DNA of 42,713 nucleotides from Azospirillaceae bacterium (GCA_028277115.1 JANQHG010000166.1:1-42713), one strand, 5' to 3'. Shown: positions 32,705 to 41,925, counted from the stretch's first letter. Made by a program: numbers and translations. Notes: a model not told the origin generated them from the letters alone.

Positions 32705-33862
32705 ATGGTGCGCACAACGCCGGCCACAGGCGGGGGATGGCCCTTGGACCAGCATGCGGAGCAATCGGGGAGCGGCTTGGCCGGCGTCGTCGATGCCTAC
32801 GTCCTGTGGTTCGCCCGCTGGCATCGGCTGGTGTTCTTCCCGACCGGCACCGCGGACGGCGCCGAGACCCATGAGACCGCCGCGGCGTCCAAGTTCCGCG
32901 ACTGGGTCGCCGCGACCGATCAGGCGGCGCTGACCCGCCAGCCCGCGGTTGTTCGTTTGGTCAGCCTGAACGAGCAGTTGCATCGGCTGGCGCGGATGAT
33001 CCGGCTGCGCACCGCGGCCGACCGCACCCCGCCGAACCCCGAGGAGTACGACGCCCTGGTCGCCTGCTACGAGCGGTTCTTCCGCCTGTTGCGACGGGTC
33101 GAACGCGCGTTCGCCGCCGCGGCCTCGGGTCTCGACCCGTTGACCGGCTTGCGCACCCGGCGCAGCCTTGCCGCGGTGCTCGACCGCGCGGTCGCGCGGC
33201 TGCAGCGCAGCGGTCGGCCGTTCTGCGTCGCCATGGTTGATATCGATCATTTCAAGGTGATCAACGACCGCCACGGCCACGACGCCGGCGACCGGGTGCT
33301 CGCCGCGGTCGCCGGCGCGATCGACCAGGGGGTGCGCGCCACCGACGAGGTATTCCGCCACGGCGGCGAGGAGTTTTTGGTCTGCCTCGACGACCTCGGG
33401 CTCGACGAGGCGGGCGCGATGCTGGACCGCCTGCGCCGGCGGATCGCCGCGCTGTCACTGCCCGCCCTGCTCGCCGGCGATGACGACGCCCCGCCGCCGC
33501 CAAAGCCGACGCCGAACGCAGACACCACGATCACCGCGTCGTTCGGCGTGGTCGAGGCGACCGCCGACGCCGATCCGAACCAGTTGATCGCGGCGGCCGA
33601 CGCGGCGCTCTACCGCGCCAAAGCGGCCGGCCGCAACCGGGTCGAGGCACTCCGGCCGGGAGCCCCGGCGAGCCGCCCCGACGCGCGGTCGCGCCGCCGC
33701 CCCGATGCGGCCGGCGCGCCGACCGACCCGACCGTCCCAGCCACGCAGACCGACGGCGACGGCGACCCGGGCGCGACGCCGTCCCCGTCGCCGCGCCCGC
33801 GGCCGCCCCTGAAGGCACCGCGCTCGGCGCTGCCGGGCACCGGCGGCCGACGGCCGCGCTGA
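32705..33862 (+). CDS. GGDEF diguanylate cyclase
   Basis: A 385-residue soluble protein. Residues 1-145 are a helical N-terminal domain I do not recognise (AYVLWFARWHRLVFFP early on). The GGDEF domain (about 147-320) begins DPLTGLRTRRSL, has DIDHFKVINDRHGH, and carries the active motif GGEEF, with an inhibitory-site RxxD (RATD) five residues before it. It should make cyclic di-GMP and be product-inhibited. Residues after about 320 are a long proline/alanine/arginine-rich tail, probably disordered. The start is uncertain: ATG at 32705, or TTG at 32744 with GGGGGA before it. Confidence 0.9.
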   Translation: MVRTTPATGGGWPLDQHAEQSGSGLAGVVDAYVLWFARWHRLVFFPTGTADGAETHETAAASKFRDWVAATDQAALTRQPAVVRLVSLNEQLHRLARMIRLRTAADRTPPNPEEYDALVACYERFFRLLRRVERAFAAAASGLDPLTGLRTRRSLAAVLDRAVARLQRSGRPFCVAMVDIDHFKVINDRHGHDAGDRVLAAVAGAIDQGVRATDEVFRHGGEEFLVCLDDLGLDEAGAMLDRLRRRIAALSLPALLAGDDDAPPPPKPTPNADTTITASFGVVEATADADPNQLIAAADAALYRAKAAGRNRVEALRPGAPASRPDARSRRRPDAAGAPTDPTVPATQTDGDGDPGATPSPSPRPRPPLKAPRSALPGTGGRRPR

Positions 33863-33887
33863 CCGGTGCCGGTGCCGGACCGGTCGA

Positions 33888-35279
33888 TCACCGCGACAAG
33901 CGCAGCTCGCTCAGCTGGCGGCCGATCGTGCGGAACACCGCCGCCAGGTCGGCCTCCCCGGCCTCGAAGAACATCTCGGGCTGGGTTGCACAATCGCGCA
34001 TCAAGTTCTCGATATTGGAGTTGTTGAGGTCGTAGACGATGGTATAGACCAGCACACCTTCGTCCTTGATATTGTCGCACACCGCGGTCAGGCGTCGATC
34101 CAGCTCGCGGCTCGCCCGCCAGCCGCTGGTGGTGCCGAGGCGGCCGTCGCCGCGATAGCCATAGGCGGTGTAGACCGAGTTGCTGGTGGTATTGGCACCG
34201 TCGGTCATGATCACCACTGCTTTTTGCCAGTCCGGATGGTTGTAGGCGACCCCTTCGTCGAACGGCACTTTGGGCGAGATCAGGCGCCACGCCCACGCCG
34301 CGCCGATGTTGATGTGGGTGTAACCCTGGGCCCACATCTGGTCGATCCGGTTGAGCAGCAATTGTTTGTTGTTGGTAAGAGGGGTGACTTCGCGCGGGCA
34401 GTATTTGTTCGGCCCGCGTCCGCTCGGTGGCGAGTGGTCGATCGAGCTATAGGATGTGAACTGCCAATCCTGGTTACACTGGGTGTCCCAGGGTGTCTCG
34501 CACCAATTGTTGCGGCTTTGATGGGTCGCCCAATAGAACGGGGTCCATGCCTCGGCGGCGTCGTCGATGCCGACCGTGATGTCCTGGGTGTCTTGCGGGC
34601 TGGTCCTGGCCTCGACGCAGCCCCACCAGCTCGAATTCGGGCCCCAGTTGTGGACATCGGGATCGCCGACGTACGCGGTCTGCGCCGTGCCGATATTGAC
34701 CGAACCGGCAAACGGCACCAGCCCGACCTTGACGCCGTCCGGGGTTTCTTCGTCGCCGAACAGGATCTCAATCAAATCGCGGGCCGAGGTTTTCAGCTCG
34801 CTGATCTTGGAGCCGCCCATCGAGCCGGTGTTGTCGAGCGCCATCACCAATTCGACCCCGGTGGTCTCGCGGGTGACCTCGCTTTCGAACGACACGGTCA
34901 GGTGATCGATCCCGATCAGGCCCAGGAACGCGGTGTCGACGTCGACGCTCGCCCAGGCTGTGATGACATTGTCGTCGATCCGAATATCGGCGTTGTAGGG
35001 CGTCCCGAACCGGTCGGACGGGAAGTTGGCCTCGAGAAACCGGTCGTAGATCGGTTTCAGGTCGTCGTAGGTGCCGTCGGCGCTGCCGATCGCCAGGTTG
35101 GCGGCATCGACCGCCTGGCCGAGCCGGGCCCGGGTGACATACGCGCTCGAGACATCGACCGCGAGCCCCGTGAACAGCACGAGCGGGATCGCGCTCAAGC
35201 CGAAGATGATCGCGACCGCGCCCCGCCGGTCGCTGCCGAGGCGGGTCAGTCGCTGGAACTTGGGTCCGATCCTGATCAT
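33888..35279 (-). CDS. TadG-like pilus protein with von Willebrand A domain
   Basis: A 463-residue protein. The N-terminal Tad segment RRGAVAIIFGLSAIPLVLFTGLAVD spans the membrane, here in pieces RRGAVAIIFGLS and LFTGLAVDVSS. The vWA domain begins ELVMALDNTGSM (MIDAS-type DxTxS) near residue 145. It resumes with KAVVIMTDGANTT after a cysteine- and tryptophan-rich insert (about 205-285). Tad G/E proteins are accessory pseudopilins or surface factors of Flp pili. The ATG at 35279 has AAGGG eight bases ahead; GTG at 35288 is the alternative. The central insert and vWA part are somewhat less GC-rich than the neighbouring genes. Confidence 0.9.
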   Translation of the reverse strand: MIRIGPKFQRLTRLGSDRRGAVAIIFGLSAIPLVLFTGLAVDVSSAYVTRARLGQAVDAANLAIGSADGTYDDLKPIYDRFLEANFPSDRFGTPYNADIRIDDNVITAWASVDVDTAFLGLIGIDHLTVSFESEVTRETTGVELVMALDNTGSMGGSKISELKTSARDLIEILFGDEETPDGVKVGLVPFAGSVNIGTAQTAYVGDPDVHNWGPNSSWWGCVEARTSPQDTQDITVGIDDAAEAWTPFYWATHQSRNNWCETPWDTQCNQDWQFTSYSSIDHSPPSGRGPNKYCPREVTPLTNNKQLLLNRIDQMWAQGYTHINIGAAWAWRLISPKVPFDEGVAYNHPDWQKAVVIMTDGANTTSNSVYTAYGYRGDGRLGTTSGWRASRELDRRLTAVCDNIKDEGVLVYTIVYDLNNSNIENLMRDCATQPEMFFEAGEADLAAVFRTIGRQLSELRLSR

Positions 35280-35358
35280 CGCTGCCACCCTTGTCTGCCG
35301 GCCACCGGGCGGCGCCTCGAGGGCCGCCCGGACCCTGGTTCGCGCACGCGGTCTCTGT

Positions 35359-35946
35359 TCAAGGACAATCGTCGGCCGTGCGGCGGACCGCGGTGGTGAT
35401 GCGCGGCCGGAACACGGCGCTTTCGGAAAAGGTCACGGCACCGGTGATCACGCCGGCGAAGATCGGCTGATAGGTGTAGGTCACGGTGCCGACCACGACG
35501 CTCTCCCCGGGACCGCCGAGACCGATCACGTCGTCGGCCAGCACCCGATCGTCGGCCTCGGGAATGTTGCGCAGGTCGCGCCATTCGACCGCCGGGCTGC
35601 CGTCGTCCGGGTCGAACTCGACGCTGGCGAGATCATAGGTCGCGCCGGTGTCCGGATAGGGGTCGAGCACCAGGGTCAACGCCTGGAAGACATCGGCGAT
35701 CTCGCCGTCGTCGAGACAGGTGTCGCGGGAGACCAGGTCGGCGCCGGTCTGAGCGGCGGCCACCACCCGGCTGCTCAACAACAGCATCTCCGAAACCTCG
35801 ACAATCCCGGCCAGCATGACAAAGAGCAAAGGCACGACCAGCGCGAACTCGGTCGCGACAACGCCGCGGCGGTCGCGCACGACGCCGCGCACCGCGGCCG
35901 CCGCGACCCTGAGCCCCCCGCCCCGCCTGCCTGCCGGCGCCGCCAT
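35359..35946 (-). CDS. TadE-like pilus assembly protein
   Basis: A 195-residue protein with one N-terminal transmembrane segment preceded by the Tad signature RRGVVATEFALVVPLLFVML; Glu is at the +5-like position, as in TadE/F pseudopilins processed by TadV. A hydrophilic extracytoplasmic domain follows, with one possible disulfide (Cys in DTCLDD and the C-terminal DDCP). It has a GGAGG ribosome site before the ATG at 35946. It lies between tadG-like and the broken tadE-like gene, all in one direction. No tadA/B/C or prepilin gene is in the window. Confidence 0.88.
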   Translation of the reverse strand: MAAPAGRRGGGLRVAAAAVRGVVRDRRGVVATEFALVVPLLFVMLAGIVEVSEMLLLSSRVVAAAQTGADLVSRDTCLDDGEIADVFQALTLVLDPYPDTGATYDLASVEFDPDDGSPAVEWRDLRNIPEADDRVLADDVIGLGGPGESVVVGTVTYTYQPIFAGVITGAVTFSESAVFRPRITTAVRRTADDCP

Positions 35947-35968
35947 CACCCAACCTCCCGTCGTCGGC

Positions 35969-36537
35969 CTAAAACGGCTCGTTGCGGAACACCGTGGTCG
36001 AGGTGATCCGGATCACGTTGGTCCCGTCGGCGACCAGGAGCTCACCGACCAGGGGGGTCAAGAAGGTCCAGGCAAACCCGACCCGCGCGATCACCGTCTC
36101 GCTGCCGGTGCCCGGCTGGAACCCTTGGTTGATCGGTTCGCCGTTCTCATCGAACAAAGGTTGGACCGTCAGGTTCAGGAAATCGCTTGCGGCATCGACC
36201 GAAACCGCCAGATCCCCGCACGAGACCACGTCGAGCAGGTTGTCGCACATGGTGGTTTCGAACAGGCTGGCGGCGTCGCCGCTGCCCTGGGCCTGGCCGG
36301 TGCGGATCAACCGGGTCGCCTCGCGCACCGCGCCTTCGACCACGATCGCGCGGAAGTAGACCAGCGACACTTCGATGATCGCAAACAGCATCAAGAAATC
36401 GCAAACAGCATCAAGAAAAAGATCGGCCCGACCAGCGCGAACTCGATCGCCGAGGCGCCGCGGCGGTCGAGCCGGCCGCGCCGCGCCCCTCGGTCGCAGC
36501 GGCCGTCTGGCCCAAGATCGGCTTCGGTCGTGCCCAT
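35969..36537 (-). pseudogene. TadE-like gene disrupted by a 20-bp tandem duplication
   Basis: The N-terminal part (from ATG 36537) gives RRGASAIEFALVGPIFFLML then FAIS and a stop. The C-terminal part (35969-36394) resumes with LMLFAIIEVSLVYFRAIVVE and runs to a normal end (TTVFRNEPF). Removing one copy of the 20-bp repeat at 36378-36417 restores one continuous frame, PIFFLMLFAIIEVSLVYF, of about 182 residues. That matches a TadE-like protein with one membrane helix. So the break is a simple frameshift in the transmembrane codons. Either the gene is recently inactivated, it is phase-variable, or the assembly has an error. Confidence 0.88.
36378..36417. repeat. 20-bp perfect tandem duplication
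   Basis: Two adjacent copies of atcgcaaacagcatcaagaa (36378-36397 and 36398-36417). Twenty is not a multiple of three, so it shifts the frame of the TadE-like gene and brings in a stop. Confidence 0.97.
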
Positions 36538-36939
36538 CGCTGGCCCCTCGAACTCAAGGTCTTGGTGGGTAAAACCGGGGTCGGCACCCGACCCCGCGTC
36601 ATCATGACCGATGTTAACCGGTTGCCGACAGACCGCAGTGCGCGGCATCACAGAAAACCCAATTGCCTGGACGGTCGATCGGCGCGGCGGTCACGCGCGA
36701 TCGCGCGCCGCCGAGCGGCTGGGCCCACTTGACGTAAATCATTGTTGATGAAGGCGCCGGTCTGACACACGGGATCGACATGGCCGCGGCAGACGCGGCG
36801 GATCGCGGGGACGGCGGGCGTGATGTCTACGCGCCGCCGCGGTCTCCCGAGTCGGCGCGAAACCGACCAAGACGACGGGCAGCGGCCCCGGGTCACCCGG
36901 TGGCGCCGCCCTGCCCATGAGGGCCGAGCGGGGGGAAAT
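36538..36939. other. Divergent control region between tad-like and iorA genes
   Basis: These 402 bases hold no gene I can support. An FNR/FixK-like palindrome at 36729-36742 is listed separately. A plus-strand frame in line with iorA extends into 36820-36939 but looks non-coding (arginine-rich), and the ribosome site favours the GTG at 36940. Confidence 0.5.
36729..36742 (+). promoter_or_regulatory. FNR/FixK-like binding site (anaerobox)
   Basis: ttgac-gtaa-atcat differs from the FNR/FixK consensus TTGAY-N4-RTCAA only in the last base. It lies about 200 nt before the iorA GTG. Control by oxygen would suit the oxygen-sensitive oxidoreductases downstream. One such match could arise by chance. 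Confidence 0.5.
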
Positions 36940-38865
36940 GTGGAACATAACACGACCGACACCGACACCGTGATCCTGGCCGGTCGGGCCGCTGCCGCCA
37001 CAGAGGACCGGACCATCGACGACCGCTCCGACGACCGCTCCGCCGACGACGTGGTGGTCCGCCCGGTGTCGCGCACGGCCGATCGTACGGTGCGGCCGCT
37101 GACCGGCAACGAGGCGATCGCCCGCGGCGCCTGGGAGGCCGGGGTGCGGGTGGCCGCCGCCTATCCGGGCACGCCCAGCACCGAGATCCTGGAAGCGCTC
37201 GCGACCTACCCGGCCGACGACGTCCACGCCCAATGGTCGACCAACGAGAAGGTCGCGCTGGACGTCGCGATCGGGGCGTCGTTCTCGGGCGTGCGCGCGC
37301 TGTGCGCGATGAAGCATGTCGGCCTCAACGTCGCGGCCGATGCCTTGATGTCGATGACCTATATCGGGGTCAACGGCGGCCTGGTGCTGGCGGTGTGCGA
37401 CGACCCGGGGATCCACAGCTCGCAGAACGAGCAGGACAGCCGGCTTGTGGCACGGCTCGGCAACATCCCGTGCCTTGAGCCGACCGACGCCGGCGAGGCG
37501 CGGGCGTTCATGCATCTGGCGTTCGAGCTGAGCGAGCGGTTCGACACGCCGGTGATCGTGCGCGCGACCACCCGATTGTCGCACACCCGCAGCCTGGTCG
37601 AGATCGGTGAGCGCCACGAGGTCGCACCAAAGCCGTTCGTCGAAGACCGGCGCAAGAACGTGATGATCCCGGGTCATGCCCGGGCTCGGCACCCGTTGTT
37701 GCTGGAGCGCGAGGCCGCGGTCGCGGCCCGGCTGGCCGAGCCCGATCTGGCCCGGATCGACGAGGGCGAGCGCACGGTCGGCGTGATCACGGTCGGCCTG
37801 CCTTACGCCTATGTCAAAGAGGTCCTGCCGACCGCCCGGGTGCTGAAACTGGCGGCGTCCTACCCGTTGCCCGAAGACCGGATCGCCGCGTTCTGCCGCT
37901 CGGTCGAGCGGGTGGTGGTGGTCGAGGAATTGGAGCCGGTGATCGAAGACACGGTGCGCCGGCTCGGCTTTGCGGTCGAGGGTAAGGCCGTCGTGCCGCG
38001 GGTCGGCGAGCTGTCGCCCGAGCGGTTGCGCCATGGGCTGGCCGAGATCGGCGTGCTGGGGCCGGTGACCCGGCCGGCGCCGGTGGTCGAGGCGGCGCCG
38101 CTGGTGCGGCCGCCGGTGTTGTGCGCCGGCTGTCCGCACACCACCAGCTATTTCGCGCTGCGCGCGCTCGGCGCCCGGGTCGCCGGCGACATCGGCTGCT
38201 ACACGCTCGCGACCATCGAGCCGTTGCGCGCGATCGACACCTGCGTGTCGATGGGCTCCAGCATCGCCAACGCGGTCGGCATGGCCAAGGCCGGTCAGGA
38301 GACCCGGCCGATCGTCGCGACGATCGGCGATTCGACCTTCCTTCATGCCGGTATCCCGCCCTTGATCGACGCGGTCTACAACTCGACCGACATCACGGTG
38401 ATGATCCTCGACAACCAGATCACCGCGATGACCGGCGGCCAGGATCACCCGGGCACCGGCCGGACCCTGCGCGGCGAGCCGGCGCCCAAGGTCGATTTCG
38501 AAGCGCTGGTGCGCTCGACCGGGGTTGCGTGGGTGCGCCAGATCGACCCGTACGACGTCGGCGGCCTGTTCCGCACGTTGCGCGAGGCGATCGCGCACCG
38601 CGGCGTGTCGGTGGTGATCGCGAACCGACCGTGCGTGCTCGACCCGGTCAAAATCAAGGGGCCGCCGCTCGAGGTGCGCGAGGACGACTGCATCGCGTGT
38701 CAGTCGTGCATGAACCTCGGCTGCCCGGCGATCGGGTGGAGCGACGGCTGGCACGACGGCCACCACAAGGTGCGGATCGACGCCGAGAGCTGTATCGGCT
38801 GTACGATCTGCGCCCAGGTCTGCGTTGCCGGCTGCATCGTGCCGACCAAGACGGCGGCGCACTGA
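36940..38865 (+). CDS. iorA: Indolepyruvate:ferredoxin oxidoreductase, alpha subunit
   Basis: A 641-residue fused-subunit TPP enzyme. It starts with the pyrimidine-binding domain (LTGNEAIARGAWEAGVRVAA, AAYPGTPSTEI), then a linker domain and the TPP/Mg domain (LCAGCPHTTSYFALRALG, GDIGCYTLATIEPL, ILDNQITAMTGGQDHPGTG). It ends in two [4Fe-4S] motifs (CIACQSCMNLGC; CIGCTICAQVC). It oxidatively decarboxylates aryl pyruvates to aryl-acetyl-CoA and reduces ferredoxin. The GTG at 36940 has a strong GGGGGGAA site and begins a 45-residue acidic extension (DRTIDDRSDDRSADD) not usual for the family. Confidence 0.94.
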   Translation: MEHNTTDTDTVILAGRAAAATEDRTIDDRSDDRSADDVVVRPVSRTADRTVRPLTGNEAIARGAWEAGVRVAAAYPGTPSTEILEALATYPADDVHAQWSTNEKVALDVAIGASFSGVRALCAMKHVGLNVAADALMSMTYIGVNGGLVLAVCDDPGIHSSQNEQDSRLVARLGNIPCLEPTDAGEARAFMHLAFELSERFDTPVIVRATTRLSHTRSLVEIGERHEVAPKPFVEDRRKNVMIPGHARARHPLLLEREAAVAARLAEPDLARIDEGERTVGVITVGLPYAYVKEVLPTARVLKLAASYPLPEDRIAAFCRSVERVVVVEELEPVIEDTVRRLGFAVEGKAVVPRVGELSPERLRHGLAEIGVLGPVTRPAPVVEAAPLVRPPVLCAGCPHTTSYFALRALGARVAGDIGCYTLATIEPLRAIDTCVSMGSSIANAVGMAKAGQETRPIVATIGDSTFLHAGIPPLIDAVYNSTDITVMILDNQITAMTGGQDHPGTGRTLRGEPAPKVDFEALVRSTGVAWVRQIDPYDVGGLFRTLREAIAHRGVSVVIANRPCVLDPVKIKGPPLEVREDDCIACQSCMNLGCPAIGWSDGWHDGHHKVRIDAESCIGCTICAQVCVAGCIVPTKTAAH

Positions 38866-38963
38866 CGCCGCGTGCACCGCACAGCGCACTCAATCGGGCC
38901 CTCGTCCCCGTTTCGAAGACGTTCGCGTTGCGGCGGCCGGGGGGCCGCCGACCGGAGCCGCCG

Positions 38964-39920
38964 ATGCTTGTCAACCGTGCCGACAGCCGCCCGATCAACG
39001 TCCTTGTCGTCGGGGTCGGCGGTCAGGGCGTGATCATGGTGTCCAAGGTCCTGGCGCAGCTGTGCCTGGAGCAGGGCTATGAGGTAAAGCAGAGCGAAGT
39101 GCACGGCATGGCCAAGCGCGGCGGCTCGGTGTTCAGCCACATCCGGTTCGGCGCGCGGGTGTGGTCGCCGACCATCCCCGAGGGCGAGGCCGACGTGCTC
39201 TTGGCGATGGAGTGGGCCGAGGGCTTGCGCTGGCTGCCGTCGCTCGAGCCCGAGCGCGGCATCTTCATCGCCGACACCCGGCGGATCGTGCCGCCGTTCG
39301 CGTTCCGCAACCGCCGCCGCGGTGCCGATCCGGCCTATATCACGACCCGCCCCGACGAGGTGTTGGACCGGGTGGCGGGCGGCTATGCGATCGATGCGAC
39401 CCGGGAGGCCGAGGCGCTCGGCAACGGCCGCGCCGCCAACACGGTGCTGTTGGGCGCGCTGTCGACCGCGCTCGGCTTTCCGGCCGAGGACTGGCTGGCG
39501 GTGATCAGCCGGTTCGTGCCGTCCAAGACGATCGAGACCAACCGCCAGGCGTTCCACCGCGGCCGCACGGTGATCGAGGCCGGGGATTTGCCCGATCTCT
39601 CGGCACCGCCGGCCGCGCCTGCGGCCGCGGCCCCGGTGGCGACGGCGACGCCGGCGACCGATCGGGTGACGTGGCGGATCGAGCCGAGCTGGTGCAAGGG
39701 CTGCAACGTCTGCGTCACGATCTGTCCGGAGCGATGCCTGGCGCTTGACCAGCGCAAGGTCGCGGTGCTGGCGGCGCCCGATGCTTGCACCGGCTGCCGG
39801 TTGTGCGAGTATCTGTGCCCCGACCTTGCGATCACCGTGAGCGACGGCGCGCTCAGCGTCGCGATCGAGGGCGCGGCGTCACCGCAGCCTGCCGCCGCCG
39901 ACCCGGGGAGCCGACGATGA
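38964..39920 (+). CDS. iorB: IorB-like gamma subunit fused to a 2[4Fe-4S] ferredoxin domain
   Basis: A 318-residue protein. Residues 12-200 are the POR-gamma/IorB domain (VLVVGVGGQGVIMVSKVLAQ, QSEVHGMAKRGGSVFSHIRF, GRAANTVLLGAL). An alanine/proline linker (about 212-234) leads to a ferredoxin domain with WCKGCNVCVTIC and CTGCRLCEYLC. IorB is normally about 190-200 residues, so the ferredoxin is an extra. It resembles the KorD subunit of oxoglutarate oxidoreductase and may serve the KorABC enzyme encoded next. The ATG at 38964 follows CGGAG; a 98-nt gap separates it from iorA, and its stop overlaps the korA start. Confidence 0.92.
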   Translation: MLVNRADSRPINVLVVGVGGQGVIMVSKVLAQLCLEQGYEVKQSEVHGMAKRGGSVFSHIRFGARVWSPTIPEGEADVLLAMEWAEGLRWLPSLEPERGIFIADTRRIVPPFAFRNRRRGADPAYITTRPDEVLDRVAGGYAIDATREAEALGNGRAANTVLLGALSTALGFPAEDWLAVISRFVPSKTIETNRQAFHRGRTVIEAGDLPDLSAPPAAPAAAAPVATATPATDRVTWRIEPSWCKGCNVCVTICPERCLALDQRKVAVLAAPDACTGCRLCEYLCPDLAITVSDGALSVAIEGAASPQPAAADPGSRR

Positions 39921-41101
39921 ACGCGATCTCGGCCGAGGGCGAGCTGCGCATCCTTCAGGGCAACCAGGCCTGCGCGTTGGGGGCGGTCGCGGCCGGGTGC
40001 CGGTTTTATGCCGGCTATCCGATCACGCCGTCGTCGGAGATTGCCGAGCAGATGGCGCGCGAGCTGCCGAAGGTCGGCGGCGTGTTCATCCAGATGGAAG
40101 ACGAGATCGCGTCGATGGGCGCGGTGCTCGGCGCCTCGATGGGCGGCGTCAAGGCGATGACCGCGACCAGCGGCCCCGGCTTTTCGTTGAAACAGGAGAA
40201 CCTCGGCTATGCCGCGCTGGCCGAGGTGCCGTGCGTGGTCGCCAACGTGATGCGCGGCGGTCCCAGCACCGGCATGCCGACCCGGCCGAGCCAGGGCGAC
40301 GTGATGCAGGCGCGCTGGGGCACCCATGGCGACCACCCGATCGTGGTGGTCGCGCCGGCCTCGGTCACCGAGGTCTATTTCGAGACCGTGCGGGCGTTCA
40401 ATCTGGCCGAGCGGCTGCGGGTGCCGGTGGTGGTGGTGTTCGACGAGGTGATCGGGCATTTGTTGGAAACCGTGCGCCTGCCGGCGCCGGGCACGCTGGA
40501 GCTGGTCGACCGGCCGTGGGCCGAGGGGTCGCCCGCCAACTTCCGCCCGTACGCCGAGACGCCGGACCTGGTGCCGCCGATGGCGCGCCCGGGCGACGGC
40601 TATCGCGCCCACACCACCGGGCTGACCCACGCCGACACCGGCTTTCCGACCCAGGACCCTGCGGTTGTCGAGCGGATGCTGCAGCGTCTGCTCGGCAAGC
40701 TCGACCATCACCGCGCGCTGATCGAGCGGGCCGAGCAGGTGGCGACCGACGACGCCGAGATTTTGGTGGTCGCCTATGGCATCACCGCGCGGGCGGCCAG
40801 GCGCGCGGTCGCGCTGGCACGCGCCCGCGGGGTCAAGGCCGGGCTGTTCCGGCCGATCACCTTGTGGCCGTTCCCGGAGACGGCGTTCCGGGCCGCGGCG
40901 GCGCACGCGTCCGGTCTGTTGGTCGCCGAGATGAACGCGGGCCAGTTGGTGCTTGAAATCGAACGGCTGGTCGGCGGCGCCAAGCCGGTGTCGCGGCTTG
41001 GCCGGATCGACGGCGAGCCGATCGTGCCCGCCCAGCTGCTGGCGATGATCGAGCGGATGGCGTCCGGCGGCGAGACCGCGGCGGCAGGGAGGCAAGCATG
41101 A
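39917..41101 (+). CDS. korA: 2-oxoacid:ferredoxin oxidoreductase, alpha subunit (KorA-like)
   Basis: A 394-residue protein with the TPP pyrimidine-domain signature RFYAGYPITPSSEIAEQMA, EDEIASMGAVLGASMGGVKA and TSGPGFSLKQENLGYAALAE, then the CoA-side segment GGPSTGMPTRPSQGD. The C-terminal domain has LFRPITLWPFPE and AEMNAGQLV. This is the KorA/VorB layout without a fused gamma domain. The likely reaction is 2-oxoglutarate to succinyl-CoA with ferredoxin reduction; related branched-chain or other oxoacids cannot be excluded. It is coupled by ATGA to both flanking genes. Confidence 0.92.
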   Translation: MNAISAEGELRILQGNQACALGAVAAGCRFYAGYPITPSSEIAEQMARELPKVGGVFIQMEDEIASMGAVLGASMGGVKAMTATSGPGFSLKQENLGYAALAEVPCVVANVMRGGPSTGMPTRPSQGDVMQARWGTHGDHPIVVVAPASVTEVYFETVRAFNLAERLRVPVVVVFDEVIGHLLETVRLPAPGTLELVDRPWAEGSPANFRPYAETPDLVPPMARPGDGYRAHTTGLTHADTGFPTQDPAVVERMLQRLLGKLDHHRALIERAEQVATDDAEILVVAYGITARAARRAVALARARGVKAGLFRPITLWPFPETAFRAAAAHASGLLVAEMNAGQLVLEIERLVGGAKPVSRLGRIDGEPIVPAQLLAMIERMASGGETAAAGRQA

Positions 41102-41925
41102 CCGCGATGACCAAGATCGACGACCGCTTCGATGTCCGGTCCTGGCTGCGCGAGGCGTTGTTCCCGCATTTCCTGTGCCCCGGCTGCGGCCATGGGATTG
41201 CGTTGCGCGCGCTGGTGTGGGCGTTCCACGACGCCGGGATCGCCAGGGACCGGCTGGCGATCGTCTCGGGCATCGGCTGTTCGGGGCGGATCGGTGCCTA
41301 TATCGACACCAACACCTTTCACGTCACCCATGGCCGGCCGCTGGCGTATGCGACCGGGCTGAAGCTGGCGCGGCCGGATCTCGAGGTCGTGGTGATCACC
41401 GGCGACGGCGACTGCCTGGCGATCGGCGGCAACCATTTGATCCACGCTTGCCGGCGCAACATCGATCTGACCTGCGTGATGTTGAACAACGAGATCTACG
41501 GCATGACCGGCGGCCAGGTGTCGCCGACCACCGCCGAGGATCGCTGGACCACCACCACCCCCGCCGGCAACATCGAGCCGGCGTTCGACGCCTGCCGGTT
41601 GGCCGAGGCGGCCGGCGCCGGTCTGGTCGGGCGCGAGATGACGCTGCATTTGCCGGCGTTGCGCGATCTGTTGGTCGAGGGGTTGATGCATCCCGGCTTT
41701 TCGTTCATCGAGGTGATTTCCGACTGCACCGAGATTTACGGGCGCAAGAACGACCTGGGCCTGCCGGCCGAGATGATGCTGTGCCAGACTGGCAGCCTTC
41801 GGCCCGACGTTTACACCAGCACGGTGGATCAGCCGTTTCGGCCGAACAGGTTGCGCACCGGGGTTTTGGCGCGCTCGGACCGGCCGGGCTATCTGGCGCG
41901 GATCAGCCGGGTTTCGGACCGATGA
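41098..41925 (+). CDS. korB: 2-oxoacid:ferredoxin oxidoreductase, beta subunit (KorB-like)
   Basis: A 275-residue TPP-binding subunit. It has the cluster motif FLCPGCGHGIALRALVWAF and later GIGCSGR cysteines, and the TPP/Mg motif ITGDGDCLAIGGNHLIHACR ending in MLNNEIYGMTGGQVSPTT. These place it with KorB proteins. It works with the alpha and gamma subunits encoded on either side; the start and stop overlap both neighbours by four bases. Confidence 0.94.
   Translation: MTAMTKIDDRFDVRSWLREALFPHFLCPGCGHGIALRALVWAFHDAGIARDRLAIVSGIGCSGRIGAYIDTNTFHVTHGRPLAYATGLKLARPDLEVVVITGDGDCLAIGGNHLIHACRRNIDLTCVMLNNEIYGMTGGQVSPTTAEDRWTTTTPAGNIEPAFDACRLAEAAGAGLVGREMTLHLPALRDLLVEGLMHPGFSFIEVISDCTEIYGRKNDLGLPAEMMLCQTGSLRPDVYTSTVDQPFRPNRLRTGVLARSDRPGYLARISRVSDR

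Noticed and set aside
36820-36939. Longer N-terminus for IorA
   Set aside because: The extra 40 codons are arginine-rich and unlike the family, while the GTG at 36940 has a strong ribosome site.
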